Below, one piece after another: positions 6,104 to 15,271 of a DNA stretch of 41,012 nt (the first letter of the stretch is position 1; each line of letters starts with the position of its first letter). Source of the stretch: Verrucomicrobiales bacterium (GTDB taxonomy: Bacteria; Verrucomicrobiota; Verrucomicrobiia; Verrucomicrobiales; DEV007); assembly GCA_022361255.1 (NCBI GenBank), contig JAKSBG010000451.1:1-41012 (forward strand). Reading direction: 5' to 3'. The notes below the pieces were generated by a model that was given only the letters and a program-made list of their open reading frames with translations, was not told where the DNA came from and made no database searches. A program made the position numbers and the translations under genes.

Positions 6104-8458
6104 ATGATTGTTCGCGCGATTTTTTGCTTTCTGCTGGCGGTTCCGGCGGCTGCTCAGGACGTGATTCCCCGCGCGGTTCCGATGGAACGACAGCCCTTTC
6201 CGGTGGCGGAGGGAATCGGGATTACGCGGTTTGCGGATTCTTCACTGATCAAGCATCCGACGGGGATCGCGGTGACAAAATCGGGAAAACTGCTGGCGAT
6301 CCAGTCGAACACCCATTTCCGACCGGACGACTATGAAGGAGCGGAGACGGATCAGATCTTCTGGATTCGTGATACCGATGGGGACGGGGTTGCGGACACG
6401 AGATCCCTGTTTTTTGACGGGAATCTGGTCGCGACGATGGATATCGCGGTGCACCCGGAGTCGGGGGCGATCTACGTGGCGACGAGAAACGAAATCATTC
6501 GTCTGTGGGATGACAACCGTGACGGCGTCGCTGACGAGGACCGGACGGAGCGGCGAATTGTCTTTCTCGAGACGGAGGGAAACTACCCTCACAATGGAAT
6601 TTCGGGTCTCGCTTTTGATGACCTCGGAAATTTGATTTTCGGTGTCGGGGAAAATCTGGGTGCCGCCTACACGATTATCGGAGGGCGAAAAACGAAAATC
6701 TCCGACGAAGGCGAGGGTGGAAATATCTGGTGGGCGGAAGCGGACGGAGGATCCCTGCGGCGTTTCGCGACCGGATTCTGGAATCCATTCGGTGTCTGTC
6801 ATGCACCCGGCGGGTTCATTTTCGCGACAGACAACGATCCCAGTTCCCGTCCGCCCAGCCGGCTCCATTTCGTTGTCTACGGGGGGGACTATGGCTATCA
6901 GTATCGCTACGGGCGCAGCGGGCATCATCCGTTTATCGCCTGGGACGGAGAGCTGCCGGGGACGATGCCGATGCTGCATGGCACCGGCGAGGCACCGTGT
7001 GATGTCTTTTACGCCAACGGCGCGCTCTACGTTGCCGCCTGGGCGGATCGCCGGATCGAGCGTTATCGCCTGCAATGGAACGGTTGCGGATTTTCGACGG
7101 AGCAGGAAATCCTTGTGCGCAGCGAAGGTGATTTTCGCCCCGTTGCTTTTGCGGCGGCGGATGATGGCAGTCTCTACTGCAGTGACTGGGTGAAAAGCGA
7201 CTACCAGCTGCACGGCGAAGGGGCGATCTGGAAAATTACGGGCTGGGCGGCGACGCATTCCCCGATGCCGGAGGCGGAAGCTCGGATTCCGCTGATGAAA
7301 GCTGATTCGTCGCAGGAGGTGTACTGGGAAAATCCGTGGCTGGCTCCGGCCCTGATTCGTGCTCTGGGGGAAGCGGACCGTGATGCTGCCGCGATTGAAG
7401 CGGAGCCGGATCCCCATCGCAGAACATTGCGTTTGCTGGCGGCGAGAAAGGAGGATCCCGAAGATCTCGAGGGTATCGCAGGTGTGGCTTTGAAAGACCG
7501 GGATCCCACGGTGCAGCTCCTGGGGCTGAAATGGATCAGTGATTTGAAGTTGAGCGATCATCGTGATGCCGTTGAAGCGATGGCAGCGGACCCGCCCTCT
7601 CCGAAACTTTTCCTCGCAGCGATCACTGCTCTCGCACGGATCGATGGAAAACCGGTTGGGGACAAAGAGGTGCAGAAGCTCGTCGCGGAGCAACTGAGGC
7701 AGGCGGATGCCGGACCGGCGGTTCGTGCTGCGGCGTTCGAGGTTCTCGCGGAAAGGGAGAAATATCTTTCCCCCGGTGATTTGCGAGAACTGTATAAAAC
7801 CGGTGACGAGGAGCTGCAGATCAAAGTCATGCTGACGCTCCTGAGTCACCCGGAAAGGGAGGCATCCCTCGCTTTTGCCAACGAGGTATTAGAAAATTCG
7901 GAGAGCCCGGAGCGCGTGAAGCGCTATGCGCGCGAAGTGATTGGGTCGGGCGCAATGGTAGTCGAAAACAGCGGGGATCGCCCTGCGGTCGATGACGTCA
8001 CCGGTTGGATCGAATACATTGGCGCAATTGCCGAACCTGATGGAGATGTCGTCGCACGACAGGATCACGGACGCCTCGTGTTTCATCGACACTGCGCTTC
8101 CTGCCATCAATCCGGCGGCTTTGGAAAGCAGGGAGGGCCCGACCTTTCAACGATTTACGAACGGGGACGGGCGCATATTGTTTCGTCCATTGTCGATCCC
8201 GGTTCGGAGGTCGCTCCGCAGTTTGAACCATGGAAAATTGTTCTGACTGACGGCACAGAGAAAGTGGGCTTTCTTCACGGGCAGAAGGGAAAGACCAGCT
8301 TTTTCACTGATATTTCCGGGAACGAGTTTCAGGCAAACTACGATGAAATCGTGGACCGGTCCCGCATTCCGGTTTCGTTGATGCCGCCCGGGCTTTTCCT
8401 TCAGATGTCAGACGGGGAAATTTCGGATCTGCTCTTTTGGTTGAGTGGAAGCGAATAG
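6104..8458 (+). CDS. PVC-type secreted heme-binding (CxxCH) protein with propeller and HEAT-like repeats
   Basis: Exported protein of 784 residues. Residues 1-17 form a signal peptide (MIVRAIFCFLLAVPAAA). Residues of about 20-410 form a glucose/sorbosone-dehydrogenase-like beta-propeller with Ca-binding style loops (RDTDGDGVADT, DNRDGVADED) and GFWNPFGVCHAPGGFIFATD. Residues of about 430-640 are helical and HEAT-like. The C-terminal domain has one c-type heme site, CASCH at 664-668, and ends with SLMPPGLFLQMSDGEISDLL, typical of large Planctomycete/Verrucomicrobial cytochrome-like proteins. The role is probably periplasmic oxidation of a sugar or related substrate; the substrate is unknown. 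The start at 6104 is chosen for the signal peptide; an open frame continues 5' into pssA. Confidence 0.9.
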   Translation: MIVRAIFCFLLAVPAAAQDVIPRAVPMERQPFPVAEGIGITRFADSSLIKHPTGIAVTKSGKLLAIQSNTHFRPDDYEGAETDQIFWIRDTDGDGVADTRSLFFDGNLVATMDIAVHPESGAIYVATRNEIIRLWDDNRDGVADEDRTERRIVFLETEGNYPHNGISGLAFDDLGNLIFGVGENLGAAYTIIGGRKTKISDEGEGGNIWWAEADGGSLRRFATGFWNPFGVCHAPGGFIFATDNDPSSRPPSRLHFVVYGGDYGYQYRYGRSGHHPFIAWDGELPGTMPMLHGTGEAPCDVFYANGALYVAAWADRRIERYRLQWNGCGFSTEQEILVRSEGDFRPVAFAAADDGSLYCSDWVKSDYQLHGEGAIWKITGWAATHSPMPEAEARIPLMKADSSQEVYWENPWLAPALIRALGEADRDAAAIEAEPDPHRRTLRLLAARKEDPEDLEGIAGVALKDRDPTVQLLGLKWISDLKLSDHRDAVEAMAADPPSPKLFLAAITALARIDGKPVGDKEVQKLVAEQLRQADAGPAVRAAAFEVLAEREKYLSPGDLRELYKTGDEELQIKVMLTLLSHPEREASLAFANEVLENSESPERVKRYAREVIGSGAMVVENSGDRPAVDDVTGWIEYIGAIAEPDGDVVARQDHGRLVFHRHCASCHQSGGFGKQGGPDLSTIYERGRAHIVSSIVDPGSEVAPQFEPWKIVLTDGTEKVGFLHGQKGKTSFFTDISGNEFQANYDEIVDRSRIPVSLMPPGLFLQMSDGEISDLLFWLSGSE

Positions 8459-8518
8459 GAACTCCGCAGGGGTGCGGTCAAAACTCCTGCATAACTTTCG
8501 GGATCTGCGCGTCTACCT

Positions 8519-8550
8519 GTTATCCCGCCGTTGCAATGATGGCGGATAAC
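8519..8550. promoter_or_regulatory. palindrome upstream of the small secreted protein
   Basis: GTTATCCCGCC and GGCGGATAAC are complementary apart from one bulged C, separated by about 11 bases. The element ends 20 bases before the start codon at 8571 and 60 bases after the preceding stop. It could be an operator, a 5' UTR hairpin or a terminator without a U-run. Confidence 0.4.
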
Positions 8551-8570
8551 CTCAATCCCCCCTTATTGCC

Positions 8571-8942
8571 ATGAAGAAAACTATTCTCACCCTCGCGATC
8601 ACTGCAGGTGCCTTGATTGGACTCACATCCGAAGCCGAAGCCGGCCCGCGTTTCTCCATCAGTATTGGATCCGGACACAGCGGTCACTACAGTCCGCATT
8701 CCTACAATCGCAGCCGCTCTCACATCAACAACTATGTGGGGCACAATTTCCGCGGACGCAGCAGCCACAGCCACTGCTCGACACCCCGCAAGATCAGCAC
8801 TCAGGTGATCGGTCGTCGCAGAATCTGCAAAACCGCCTACACGAGCTGCGGACGTCCCTACACCTATCACGTGACGGTGGTTACCTACCGGGACATCTAC
8901 TCCAACGGCACCAGCCGCACCTACACGAGGACACTTTCCTAG
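8571..8942 (+). CDS. small secreted His/Ser/Arg/Tyr-rich protein
   Basis: A 123-residue protein with a clear signal peptide (MKKTILTLAITAGALIGLTS, cleavage likely after EAEA). The mature part is rich in His, Ser, Arg and Tyr in the first half (GSGHSGHYSPHSYNRSRSH) and has three cysteines (SHC, RIC, TSC) in the second, ending in beta-like TYHVTVVTYRDIY. I do not recognise a family. It has its own upstream palindrome and a strong downstream terminator, so it is probably monocistronic. Export to the periplasm or cell surface is inferred from the signal peptide only; metal binding by histidines is a possibility. Confidence 0.75.
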   Translation: MKKTILTLAITAGALIGLTSEAEAGPRFSISIGSGHSGHYSPHSYNRSRSHINNYVGHNFRGRSSHSHCSTPRKISTQVIGRRRICKTAYTSCGRPYTYHVTVVTYRDIYSNGTSRTYTRTLS

Positions 8943-8979
8943 TTTTACGGGCTCTCCTCCAAACCAACAGCAACAACCG

Positions 8980-9012
8980 AAAAAAGGGTGGTCGAAAGAC
9001 CACCCTTTTTTT
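8980..9012. terminator. strong bidirectional intrinsic terminator
   Basis: A perfect 14-bp stem AAAAAAGGGTGGTC / GACCACCCTTTTTT closes a GAAA tetraloop (8994-8997). A T-run follows on the plus strand and the A-run gives the same on the minus strand. It ends the small secreted-protein transcript 38 bases past the stop. Confidence 0.92.
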
Positions 9013-9024
9013 GTGAAATTGAAC

Positions 9025-9057
9025 GTGACATTTCCGTCACATTTGCTGTGGTGTCAT
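9025..9057 (+). promoter_or_regulatory. Pho-box-like half-sites upstream of the Na/Pi transporter
   Basis: Two related 7-mers, GTGACAT (9025-9031) and GTCACAT (9036-9042), lie 11 bases apart start to start, and GTGTCAT follows at 9051-9057. The 7-4-7 spacing is that of a Pho box, but identity to CTGTCAT is only partial. The first pair also reads as the palindrome GTGAC-N6-GTCAC. It sits just before the start codon at 9072. Confidence 0.3.
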
Positions 9058-9071
9058 CCGAACCCCGCACT

Positions 9072-10826
9072 ATGGACACCATCACTTTCATTCTCAAAAT
9101 TCTCGGCTCTCTCGGAGTTTTCCTCTTCGGCATGAAAGTCATGAGTGAGGGGATTCAACGCACCGCCGGTGATCGCATGAGAAAGATCATGGCGACGATG
9201 ACGCACAACCGGCTTGCGGGGGTCACGACCGGACTGGTTACGACGGGACTGATTCAGTCTTCATCGGCGACTACGGTGATGGTTGTCAGTTTCGTGAATG
9301 CGGGCCTTCTCACGCTGGTCGAATCGATTGGGGTGATTATGGGGGCGAATCTCGGCACAACACTGACAGCCTGGATCATTGCCTCGATCGGGAAATTCTC
9401 TCTCTCCAAAATTGCGCTTCCGATCATCGGGATCGGCCTTCCGTTCTTTTTCGTGGGTAAGAACAAATGGAAAAACATCGGAGAAGTTCTCATCGGGTTC
9501 GGCCTGTTGTTCTACGGGCTTTCCCTCCTGAAGGACTCGGTTCCGGACGTGAAAAGCATGCTGGCAAGCACGGACCCGCTGATTCAGGCTCGCGCCATGG
9601 AGATTCGAGATTTCATCGAAAGCATTTCCGGGAAGGGGCACCTCTCCATCATCATGTTCCTGATCATCGGAGTTGTCCTGACGCTGGTCGTGCAGTCCTC
9701 ATCCGCTGCCATGGCAATCACGGTGACACTGGCGATTCAGGGGTGGATTGGTTTCCATGAATCGGCGGCCATTGTCCTCGGGGAGAATATCGGAACGACT
9801 GTGACGGCGTGGTTGGCGTCGATAGGAACCTCGACCAATGCAAAACGGGCCGCGAGGGCGCATTTTCTGTTCAACATGTTGGGAGTGTTGTGGGTCCTGA
9901 TCCTGTTCTTCCCGTTTTCCAGTCTCGCGTCGGGCCTGAGCGAGGCTCTGCCGGAATCGTTCCGAACAGAAAAACACGATACTCCGATCGGCTTCACGCT
10001 CGCGATTTTCCATTCCCTTTTCAATCTGTGCAATATCTGCATTCTCATCGGGTTTGTGCCTTTGATCGCGAAGATCGTTACCAAATGGGTTCCTGAACGA
10101 TCTGCCGGTGCAGATGCCAAACCGCGCTTGCAATTCATTTCCCGGGGGATGGTCGATATTGGCGAATTGAATATTCCGGAGGCCGAAAAAGCCACCATGC
10201 AGCTGGCAGAGATCACCCACGACATGTTCAGCGGGTATCTGCACGTTTTCCAAAACCACGAGAGCGATCTCGGGGCGGAGGTGATTCGATTGAAGGAACT
10301 TGAGGACGACGCCGATCTTCTCACTCACGACATAACAGAGTATCTCGTCCGGACTTCGGCAGCGGAATTGAACCAGGAAAATGCCCGTTCCGTAAGCCGG
10401 ATGTTGCGCATTGTCGCAGAGCTGGAGGAGGTTTCCGACGCGATCTATCGACTCATTCAAATCACCAACCGGAAATACAAGAAAGATCGAATGGTGACTG
10501 GAGAGGTGGCACGGGACATTATCTCTTTCGCCGAGAAGGTTCTCGCCCTGATTGATCTCTACATGGATGTGCTGGAGAACGGAGCTGATGAAGAGAAGCT
10601 CAATCGGGCTCAGGAACTTGAGGACGAAACGGACAAGCTGAGAAAGCAGCACAACAAAGCGGCGATGGCCCGCATGAGTGCCGATCCCGGTTCCGTGAAG
10701 GCGGAGATGGTTGTCATTGAGATGAACAATCAGTTCGAGTTGATCGCTAACTACGGTCTCAACGTGGTTCAGACCGCGTATTACCTCGAACACCACGACG
10801 AGGTTCCCGATAAATACGAGCATTGA
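9072..10826 (+). CDS. Na+/phosphate cotransporter family protein with PhoU-like C-terminus
   Basis: Inner-membrane protein of 584 residues. The transporter half (about 1-340) has the two inverted Na/Pi repeats with signatures QSSSATT (62-68) and QSSSAA (from 208), plus GANLGTT and GENIGTT. The C-terminal part (about 370-560) is a cytoplasmic helical PhoU-like bundle, as in YjbB/NptA-type two-domain members. It is expected to move phosphate with sodium, in either direction. The ATG at 9072 is chosen because the first helix starts there (ITFILKILGSLGVFLFGMKV) and earlier in-frame starts fall inside the terminator. Pho-box-like half-sites lie just upstream. Confidence 0.92.
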   Translation: MDTITFILKILGSLGVFLFGMKVMSEGIQRTAGDRMRKIMATMTHNRLAGVTTGLVTTGLIQSSSATTVMVVSFVNAGLLTLVESIGVIMGANLGTTLTAWIIASIGKFSLSKIALPIIGIGLPFFFVGKNKWKNIGEVLIGFGLLFYGLSLLKDSVPDVKSMLASTDPLIQARAMEIRDFIESISGKGHLSIIMFLIIGVVLTLVVQSSSAAMAITVTLAIQGWIGFHESAAIVLGENIGTTVTAWLASIGTSTNAKRAARAHFLFNMLGVLWVLILFFPFSSLASGLSEALPESFRTEKHDTPIGFTLAIFHSLFNLCNICILIGFVPLIAKIVTKWVPERSAGADAKPRLQFISRGMVDIGELNIPEAEKATMQLAEITHDMFSGYLHVFQNHESDLGAEVIRLKELEDDADLLTHDITEYLVRTSAAELNQENARSVSRMLRIVAELEEVSDAIYRLIQITNRKYKKDRMVTGEVARDIISFAEKVLALIDLYMDVLENGADEEKLNRAQELEDETDKLRKQHNKAAMARMSADPGSVKAEMVVIEMNNQFELIANYGLNVVQTAYYLEHHDEVPDKYEH

Positions 10827-10868
10827 TTCAGAGCTTGTCAGGAACTCCGGCTTCGGGCAAAAAGAGGC

Positions 10869-12419
10869 ATGTGGAAAATTCTCCCGTCTCTGCTGTTCGC
10901 AATTTCGACCCTCGCTTTTTCTGCTGAAGAGAGGCCGAATATTCTGTTTCTCTACACTGACGACCACTCCTACCGGACGGTTTCGAGTTATCCCGAATCA
11001 TACGACTGGGTGGAGACACCGAACATCGATGCCCTGGCCGAAAGCGGGATTCGGTTTCATCACGCCACCATTGGAACCTGGTGCATGCCGTCGCGAGCGA
11101 CCCTGCTGACCGGGCACCACAGTTTCGGCATTGAATCGATGCGGATGGAGGGAGCGTATCCGGGCAGCACCTACGATCCGGAAAAATGTCCGTTCTGGCC
11201 TGCCGAGTTTCGCAAAGAGGGGTATCAGACCGCGCAGATTGGAAAGTGGCACACGGGGACAGACACGGGATTCGGGCGTGACTGGGACTACCAGCTGGTC
11301 TGGAACCGACCGCGTTATCCGGAAAACTCCGGAGCCTACTACTACAACCAACTGATCGAAAAGAACGGAGGGGAGCCTGTGATGACCCCCGGCTACTCCA
11401 CGGACAACTACACGGACTGGGCTGTGGACTATCTCCGGGGAAAAGAAGGACGGGAAGAGGGGAAACCCTGGTATTTATGGCTTTGTTATGGAGGCGTTCA
11501 TGGACCGTTTACACCGGCGGACCGCCATCTCGATTTTTACGCAGACGCAATAGTCGAGGATCCCGCCGACATATACCCGCCTCGCGCCGGGAAGCCCACC
11601 TACTCCCGCCTTGTGGAGCAGTGGGTGAAGGGACCTGAAGAGGAACCGGTTCTTGCCCGGGGGAAAACAAAAGGAGGCATCAAAGCGAACGGGAAGAAAA
11701 CCCTGTCCGACTGGGTTCGGCAGGTCAATCAGGCCGTTCGTTCACTCGATGACGGAGTCGGAAGAGTCGTCGAGGCACTGAAGGAGACCGGACAATACGA
11801 GAACACGCTGATTGTCCTCACGTCCGATCAGGGATTTGCCTGGGGGCAGCACGGCTTTCAGGTGAAGAAAGCTCCCTACGACGCCAACATTCGGTCTCCA
11901 CTGATTGTTTCGATGCCTTCGCGCTTTCCGTCCGGGAAAGTGTGTCGCCACCCGGTAGGAGGAGTTGATATTGTCCCGACGATTTTTTCTGTGGCAGGCG
12001 TCAAACTCCCCTGGGATATGCACGGCAATGACCTCACGCCCTTGTTGGAAAAGCCGGAACGGGATGACTGGAATGAACCCGTCCTCACCGTTTTCACCGG
12101 AGACAGCTACGGCTCTGCCAGCGACGAAGTTCCCATCGCCGTTGATGAAGCTTCAAAGATGAAACTCTACATGCGTGGCGCCGTTCCCTGGTGGGTTTCT
12201 CTTGTCGACGGAGAATGGAAGTATATCCGAACGCTGGTCCCGGATGAACCCGAAGAGCTCTATCATTTAGAAAGTGACCCGGACGAACTGGAAAACCTGG
12301 CCATGTCATCCGCCCACGGGGAGCGAGTCAGGAAGATGCGAAAGCAGACGGTCGACAAGCTCCGCAAGCATGGAGCAGGAATGGTAGCGACGCTTCCGGA
12401 GGTTAAACCTCTGCCTTGA
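10869..12419 (+). CDS. secreted sulfatase (formylglycine type)
   Basis: Exported arylsulfatase-like hydrolase of 516 residues. The signal peptide is residues 1-19 (MWKILPSLLFAISTLAFSA). The N-terminal metal site is LYTDDHS (Asp31, Asp32). The activation motif CMPSRATLLTG has Cys72 in the C-x-P-S-R context that is converted to formylglycine. GKWHTGTDTGFGRDW and LTSDQGFAWGQHGFQVKK give the other metal and sulfate ligands. The C-terminus has the usual SDPDELENLA segment. The substrate is probably a sulfated polysaccharide, by analogy with the many sulfatases of Verrucomicrobia and Planctomycetes. No formylglycine-generating enzyme is in the window. It is convergent with an SDR gene 16 bases downstream. 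Confidence 0.93.
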   Translation: MWKILPSLLFAISTLAFSAEERPNILFLYTDDHSYRTVSSYPESYDWVETPNIDALAESGIRFHHATIGTWCMPSRATLLTGHHSFGIESMRMEGAYPGSTYDPEKCPFWPAEFRKEGYQTAQIGKWHTGTDTGFGRDWDYQLVWNRPRYPENSGAYYYNQLIEKNGGEPVMTPGYSTDNYTDWAVDYLRGKEGREEGKPWYLWLCYGGVHGPFTPADRHLDFYADAIVEDPADIYPPRAGKPTYSRLVEQWVKGPEEEPVLARGKTKGGIKANGKKTLSDWVRQVNQAVRSLDDGVGRVVEALKETGQYENTLIVLTSDQGFAWGQHGFQVKKAPYDANIRSPLIVSMPSRFPSGKVCRHPVGGVDIVPTIFSVAGVKLPWDMHGNDLTPLLEKPERDDWNEPVLTVFTGDSYGSASDEVPIAVDEASKMKLYMRGAVPWWVSLVDGEWKYIRTLVPDEPEELYHLESDPDELENLAMSSAHGERVRKMRKQTVDKLRKHGAGMVATLPEVKPLP

Positions 12420-12435
12420 CTGGATCGAAGGGGCC

Positions 12436-13194
12436 TCAATAGACCGCTCTGCCACCTGTGAGGTCAAAGGTGAACGCAGTGCAGAAAGATGCCTCCGGTG
12501 AAACGACCCAGCAACTCAGTGCCGCGATTTCGTCGAGCGTTCCGCAACGTTTCATCGGAATCTTATCGGTCATGTATTTGACCTGATCAGGGTGCACGCC
12601 CTCCACCATCGGAGTCCGGATAACAGCCGGGGCAACCGCGTTCACCGTGATTCCGGTTTCGGCATATTCCTTCCCGGCAGATTTCACGAGGCCGATGACG
12701 CCGGCTTTCGTTGCGGAGTAGGGACTCATACCGGCGTTGCCTTCCTTGCCGGCAATCGAAGCGAAATTGAGAATTCGCCCGTAGTCGTTTTTCTCCATCG
12801 CGAGAAGGGCGAACTTTGTCATCAGGAAGGTGCCCCGCAGGTTGATGGCAGTTTCGAGATCAAACTCCGCTGTCGTCACTTCGGTGATTTTCGTCGCAGT
12901 CGGGCCGACAATCGCCGCGCAGTTTACCATGATATCGAGTTTTCCGTGTTGATCCGTGACCGACTCAATACCGGAGCGAACCGCGTCTTCATCGGCAATG
13001 TCGACGATCTCGACGCCGACCCGAAGCCCTGATTCGGCGAGTTCGCCAGCGGTCGCCTCCGCATTGGCTACACTGACATCAAAAATCGTCACCCTGGCAC
13101 CTTCTTCCGCGAGACGACGGACAATTGCTTTTCCAATACCATCGGCACCTCCGGTGACAATGGCGACCTGATCTGCAAAACGAGCTTCTTCCAT
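12436..13194 (-). CDS. SDR-family oxidoreductase
   Basis: Classical short-chain dehydrogenase/reductase of 252 residues, cytoplasmic. The Rossmann motif TGGADGIG is at 14-21. The NNAG position reads NCAA (91-94). The catalytic triad is Ser146, Tyr159 and Lys163 (FASIAG, YSATK). Asp39 at the end of beta-2 (IFDV) suggests NAD(H) preference. The C-terminal FDLTGGRAVY is typical. The substrate cannot be told. The gene is monocistronic, convergent with the sulfatase and divergent from the SRPBCC-like gene. Confidence 0.88.
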   Translation of the reverse strand: MEEARFADQVAIVTGGADGIGKAIVRRLAEEGARVTIFDVSVANAEATAGELAESGLRVGVEIVDIADEDAVRSGIESVTDQHGKLDIMVNCAAIVGPTATKITEVTTAEFDLETAINLRGTFLMTKFALLAMEKNDYGRILNFASIAGKEGNAGMSPYSATKAGVIGLVKSAGKEYAETGITVNAVAPAVIRTPMVEGVHPDQVKYMTDKIPMKRCGTLDEIAALSCWVVSPEASFCTAFTFDLTGGRAVY

Positions 13195-13263
13195 AGAGGC
13201 ACACTATGCAGAGCAGAGGGTGGGAAAACAGAAAATTATTCGACGGGATTCGGGCGGCATTGC

Positions 13264-13292
13264 ACCCTGTTGCGTCGACGATTGAACAGGGT
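13264..13292. repeat. short inverted repeat ACCCTGTT...AACAGGGT
   Basis: ACCCTGTT (13264-13271) is the perfect complement of AACAGGGT (13285-13292), and a further CACCCTGTC follows near 13308. It lies between divergent genes. A related sequence, ACCCTGTTGCCTCG, occurs at 29478-29491. Confidence 0.45.
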
Positions 13293-13378
13293 TGGAACCA
13301 TGACCACACCCTGTCAGGTCGGCTATTTTGACAGTTTGTTGGCTTGCGAAACGCAGTCGGGCTTTGCAGAGTAAAGGC

Positions 13379-14299
13379 ATGCCTGCGATTTCTGTTTCCA
13401 AGTCGATTGCGATTGATGCCCCGCCCGAACGGGTCTTTGAAGTGGTTCGGGATTTCAGGCAATGGAAAAAATGGTCGCCCTGGTTGATTGCAGAACCGGA
13501 CTGTTCACTGGAATTTGCCGAAGACGGAAGCGCCTACTCGTGGGACGGAAGGGTTATAGGAAGCGGTGGAATAGCAGTGGTTTCGGAAAAGGAAAGCAGC
13601 CGTATCGAATATGATCTGCGTTTTTACAAGCCGTGGAAATCGCAGGCGGATGTCGCTTTTTCGTTTCAGGATGAAGGAGGAAAAACGCTGGTGAGCTGGA
13701 CGATGGAAAGTTCGTTGCCGTTCTTCATGTTCTTTATGAAGGACATGATGACCGCGATGATTGGATGCGATTACGAACGCGGGTTGCTGATGTTGAAGGA
13801 CTATGTCGAAACGGGATCAGTTCCGTCGAAACTGGAATTTGGCGAGCAGTCCTGCGAAGAGATGCAGGTCGTTGGTATCAGGACGGAATGCGCTCTTTCC
13901 GATGTGGGTGAAAAGATGGGGGAAGACATGACCCGGCTTGGTGCCTGGATGGCGGAAGCGGATTGTGAACCTGCCGGAAATCCCCTCTCGATCTACCACA
14001 ACTGGGATCCGGTAAAAGAAACGACGGAATACACGATCGGTTTTCCGGTGAAGACGGTTCCGGAAAACCGGGGAGAGGGTATCGTCGGGACCACTATCCC
14101 CCCGCTGCAGACTTACACCGTGACCCACACAGGTCCCTATCATCATCTGTCGAATGCCTGGTCCGCCGGAATGATGCGTGGCCGTTCAAAGGTGTTCAAG
14201 CAGAGCAAAGCGTTTCCGCCGTTTGAATTTTATCAGAATGACCCCGAATCGACACCGCCGGAAGAGCTGGTGACGGTGGTGAACCTTCCGATGAAGTAG
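13379..14299 (+). CDS. SRPBCC/START-like plus GyrI-like effector-binding protein
   Basis: Probably cytoplasmic, 306 residues, no signal peptide. Residues 1-145 look like an SRPBCC polyketide-cyclase/START-type domain: ISVSKSIAIDAPPERVFEVV opens it and FRQWKKWSPW is the classic first-helix motif. Residues of about 155-306 resemble the GyrI-like/AraC effector-binding domain (VGIRTECALSDVGEKMGEDM; later TYTVTHTGPYHHLSNAW). Both are ligand-binding folds, so binding of a small hydrophobic compound is likely; no enzyme activity can be claimed. Start ATG 13379 is chosen since the domain begins there; an upstream extension to 13328 is non-conserved-looking. Divergent from the SDR gene. Confidence 0.8.
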   Translation: MPAISVSKSIAIDAPPERVFEVVRDFRQWKKWSPWLIAEPDCSLEFAEDGSAYSWDGRVIGSGGIAVVSEKESSRIEYDLRFYKPWKSQADVAFSFQDEGGKTLVSWTMESSLPFFMFFMKDMMTAMIGCDYERGLLMLKDYVETGSVPSKLEFGEQSCEEMQVVGIRTECALSDVGEKMGEDMTRLGAWMAEADCEPAGNPLSIYHNWDPVKETTEYTIGFPVKTVPENRGEGIVGTTIPPLQTYTVTHTGPYHHLSNAWSAGMMRGRSKVFKQSKAFPPFEFYQNDPESTPPEELVTVVNLPMK

Positions 14300-14333
14300 T
14301 CCCGGTTTGCGGAATCAAATCGATTCGAGGGGG

Positions 14334-15197
14334 CTACAGCTGGTTGGTATTGAAAGTGTCGCCGCCCGCAGGATCCCCGGACTTCAGACCTTTCAGAAAC
14401 CAGCGCTGGCGCTGTTCGGAGGTCCCGTGAGTAAAGGAATCGGGGACCACATGGCCGCGGGATCGTTTTTGCAACGTGTCGTCACCGATGGCGTTGGCAG
14501 CATTCATCGCTTCCTCGATATCGCCCTGCTCGAGAATCTGCTTGGTGCGGTGGGCGTGATGGGCCCAGACTCCGGCAAAGTAGTCCGCCTGCAATTCAAG
14601 CCTGACGGAAAGTTTGTTGTAATCCTCTTTGCTGATTCTTCCCCGCATCGACTGAACCTGACGCGAGGTGCCTAAGAGATTCTGGACGTGGTGTCCGACT
14701 TCGTGGGCGACGACATAAGCCTGTGCAAAATCGCCGGGAGCGCCGAATTTCCGCTTCAGTTCTTCGTAAAAGACGAGGTCGATATAAACCTTGCGATCGG
14801 CGGGGCAGTAAAAGGGACCGGAAGCGGCGGAGGCGTATCCACAGGCGGATTGAACGGCACCTGTGAAAAGAACCAGTTTCGGCTCCTCGTAGCGTTTCCC
14901 CATGCGGCGAAAGAGGTCGTTCCAGACATCCTCGGTGTCGGCGAGAACGACGGAGGTGAAGGCAGCGAGTTCCTGCTGCTCCGGACTGAGTTCGACCTGT
15001 TGACCGCCCGACTGGGAAACGGAAGCGCCCGTGTCGATTTGCTGCAAAAAGCTCATCGGGTCGCCGCCGAGAAGAGCGATGACGATGACGATAATAATCA
15101 TCCCGAGCCCGCCGCCCATCGCAACGCCCCGGCGTCCGCCGCGCTGCCCGCGCCTGTCCTCTACATTCGTGCTTTGTCTACGACCTCTCCATTTCAT
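14334..15197 (-). CDS. neutral zinc metallopeptidase (YpfJ/KPN_02809 family)
   Basis: Membrane-anchored peptidase of 287 residues. A short basic, Arg/Gly-rich cytoplasmic N-terminus is followed by one helix at about 31-44 (LGMIIIVIVIALLGG) and a periplasmic domain. The zinc-binding HExxH motif is HEVGH at 165-169 within AYVVAHEVGHHVQNLLG. Other family landmarks are QSACGYASAASGPFYCPAD and the downstream LQADYFAGVWAH, whose ELQADY context supplies the third ligand. The C-terminus matches the family (DSFTHGTSEQRQRWFLKG). Its biological substrate is unknown. It follows the autotransporter-like gene by 74 bases on the same strand. Confidence 0.93.
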   Translation of the reverse strand: MKWRGRRQSTNVEDRRGQRGGRRGVAMGGGLGMIIIVIVIALLGGDPMSFLQQIDTGASVSQSGGQQVELSPEQQELAAFTSVVLADTEDVWNDLFRRMGKRYEEPKLVLFTGAVQSACGYASAASGPFYCPADRKVYIDLVFYEELKRKFGAPGDFAQAYVVAHEVGHHVQNLLGTSRQVQSMRGRISKEDYNKLSVRLELQADYFAGVWAHHAHRTKQILEQGDIEEAMNAANAIGDDTLQKRSRGHVVPDSFTHGTSEQRQRWFLKGLKSGDPAGGDTFNTNQL

Positions 15198-15271
15198 GCC
15201 AGGGTATGTTGATGCCGGACCCCGCAGAGCACCAGCAAATTTTCCGTTTGAAGCGGTCTCTGAAATCTCCG

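Noticed and set aside
6242-7849. A 535-codon minus-strand frame
   Set aside because: It is antisense to the PVC cytochrome-like gene, whose motifs are clear; an Arg/Ile/Pro-rich translation is typical of a shadow frame.
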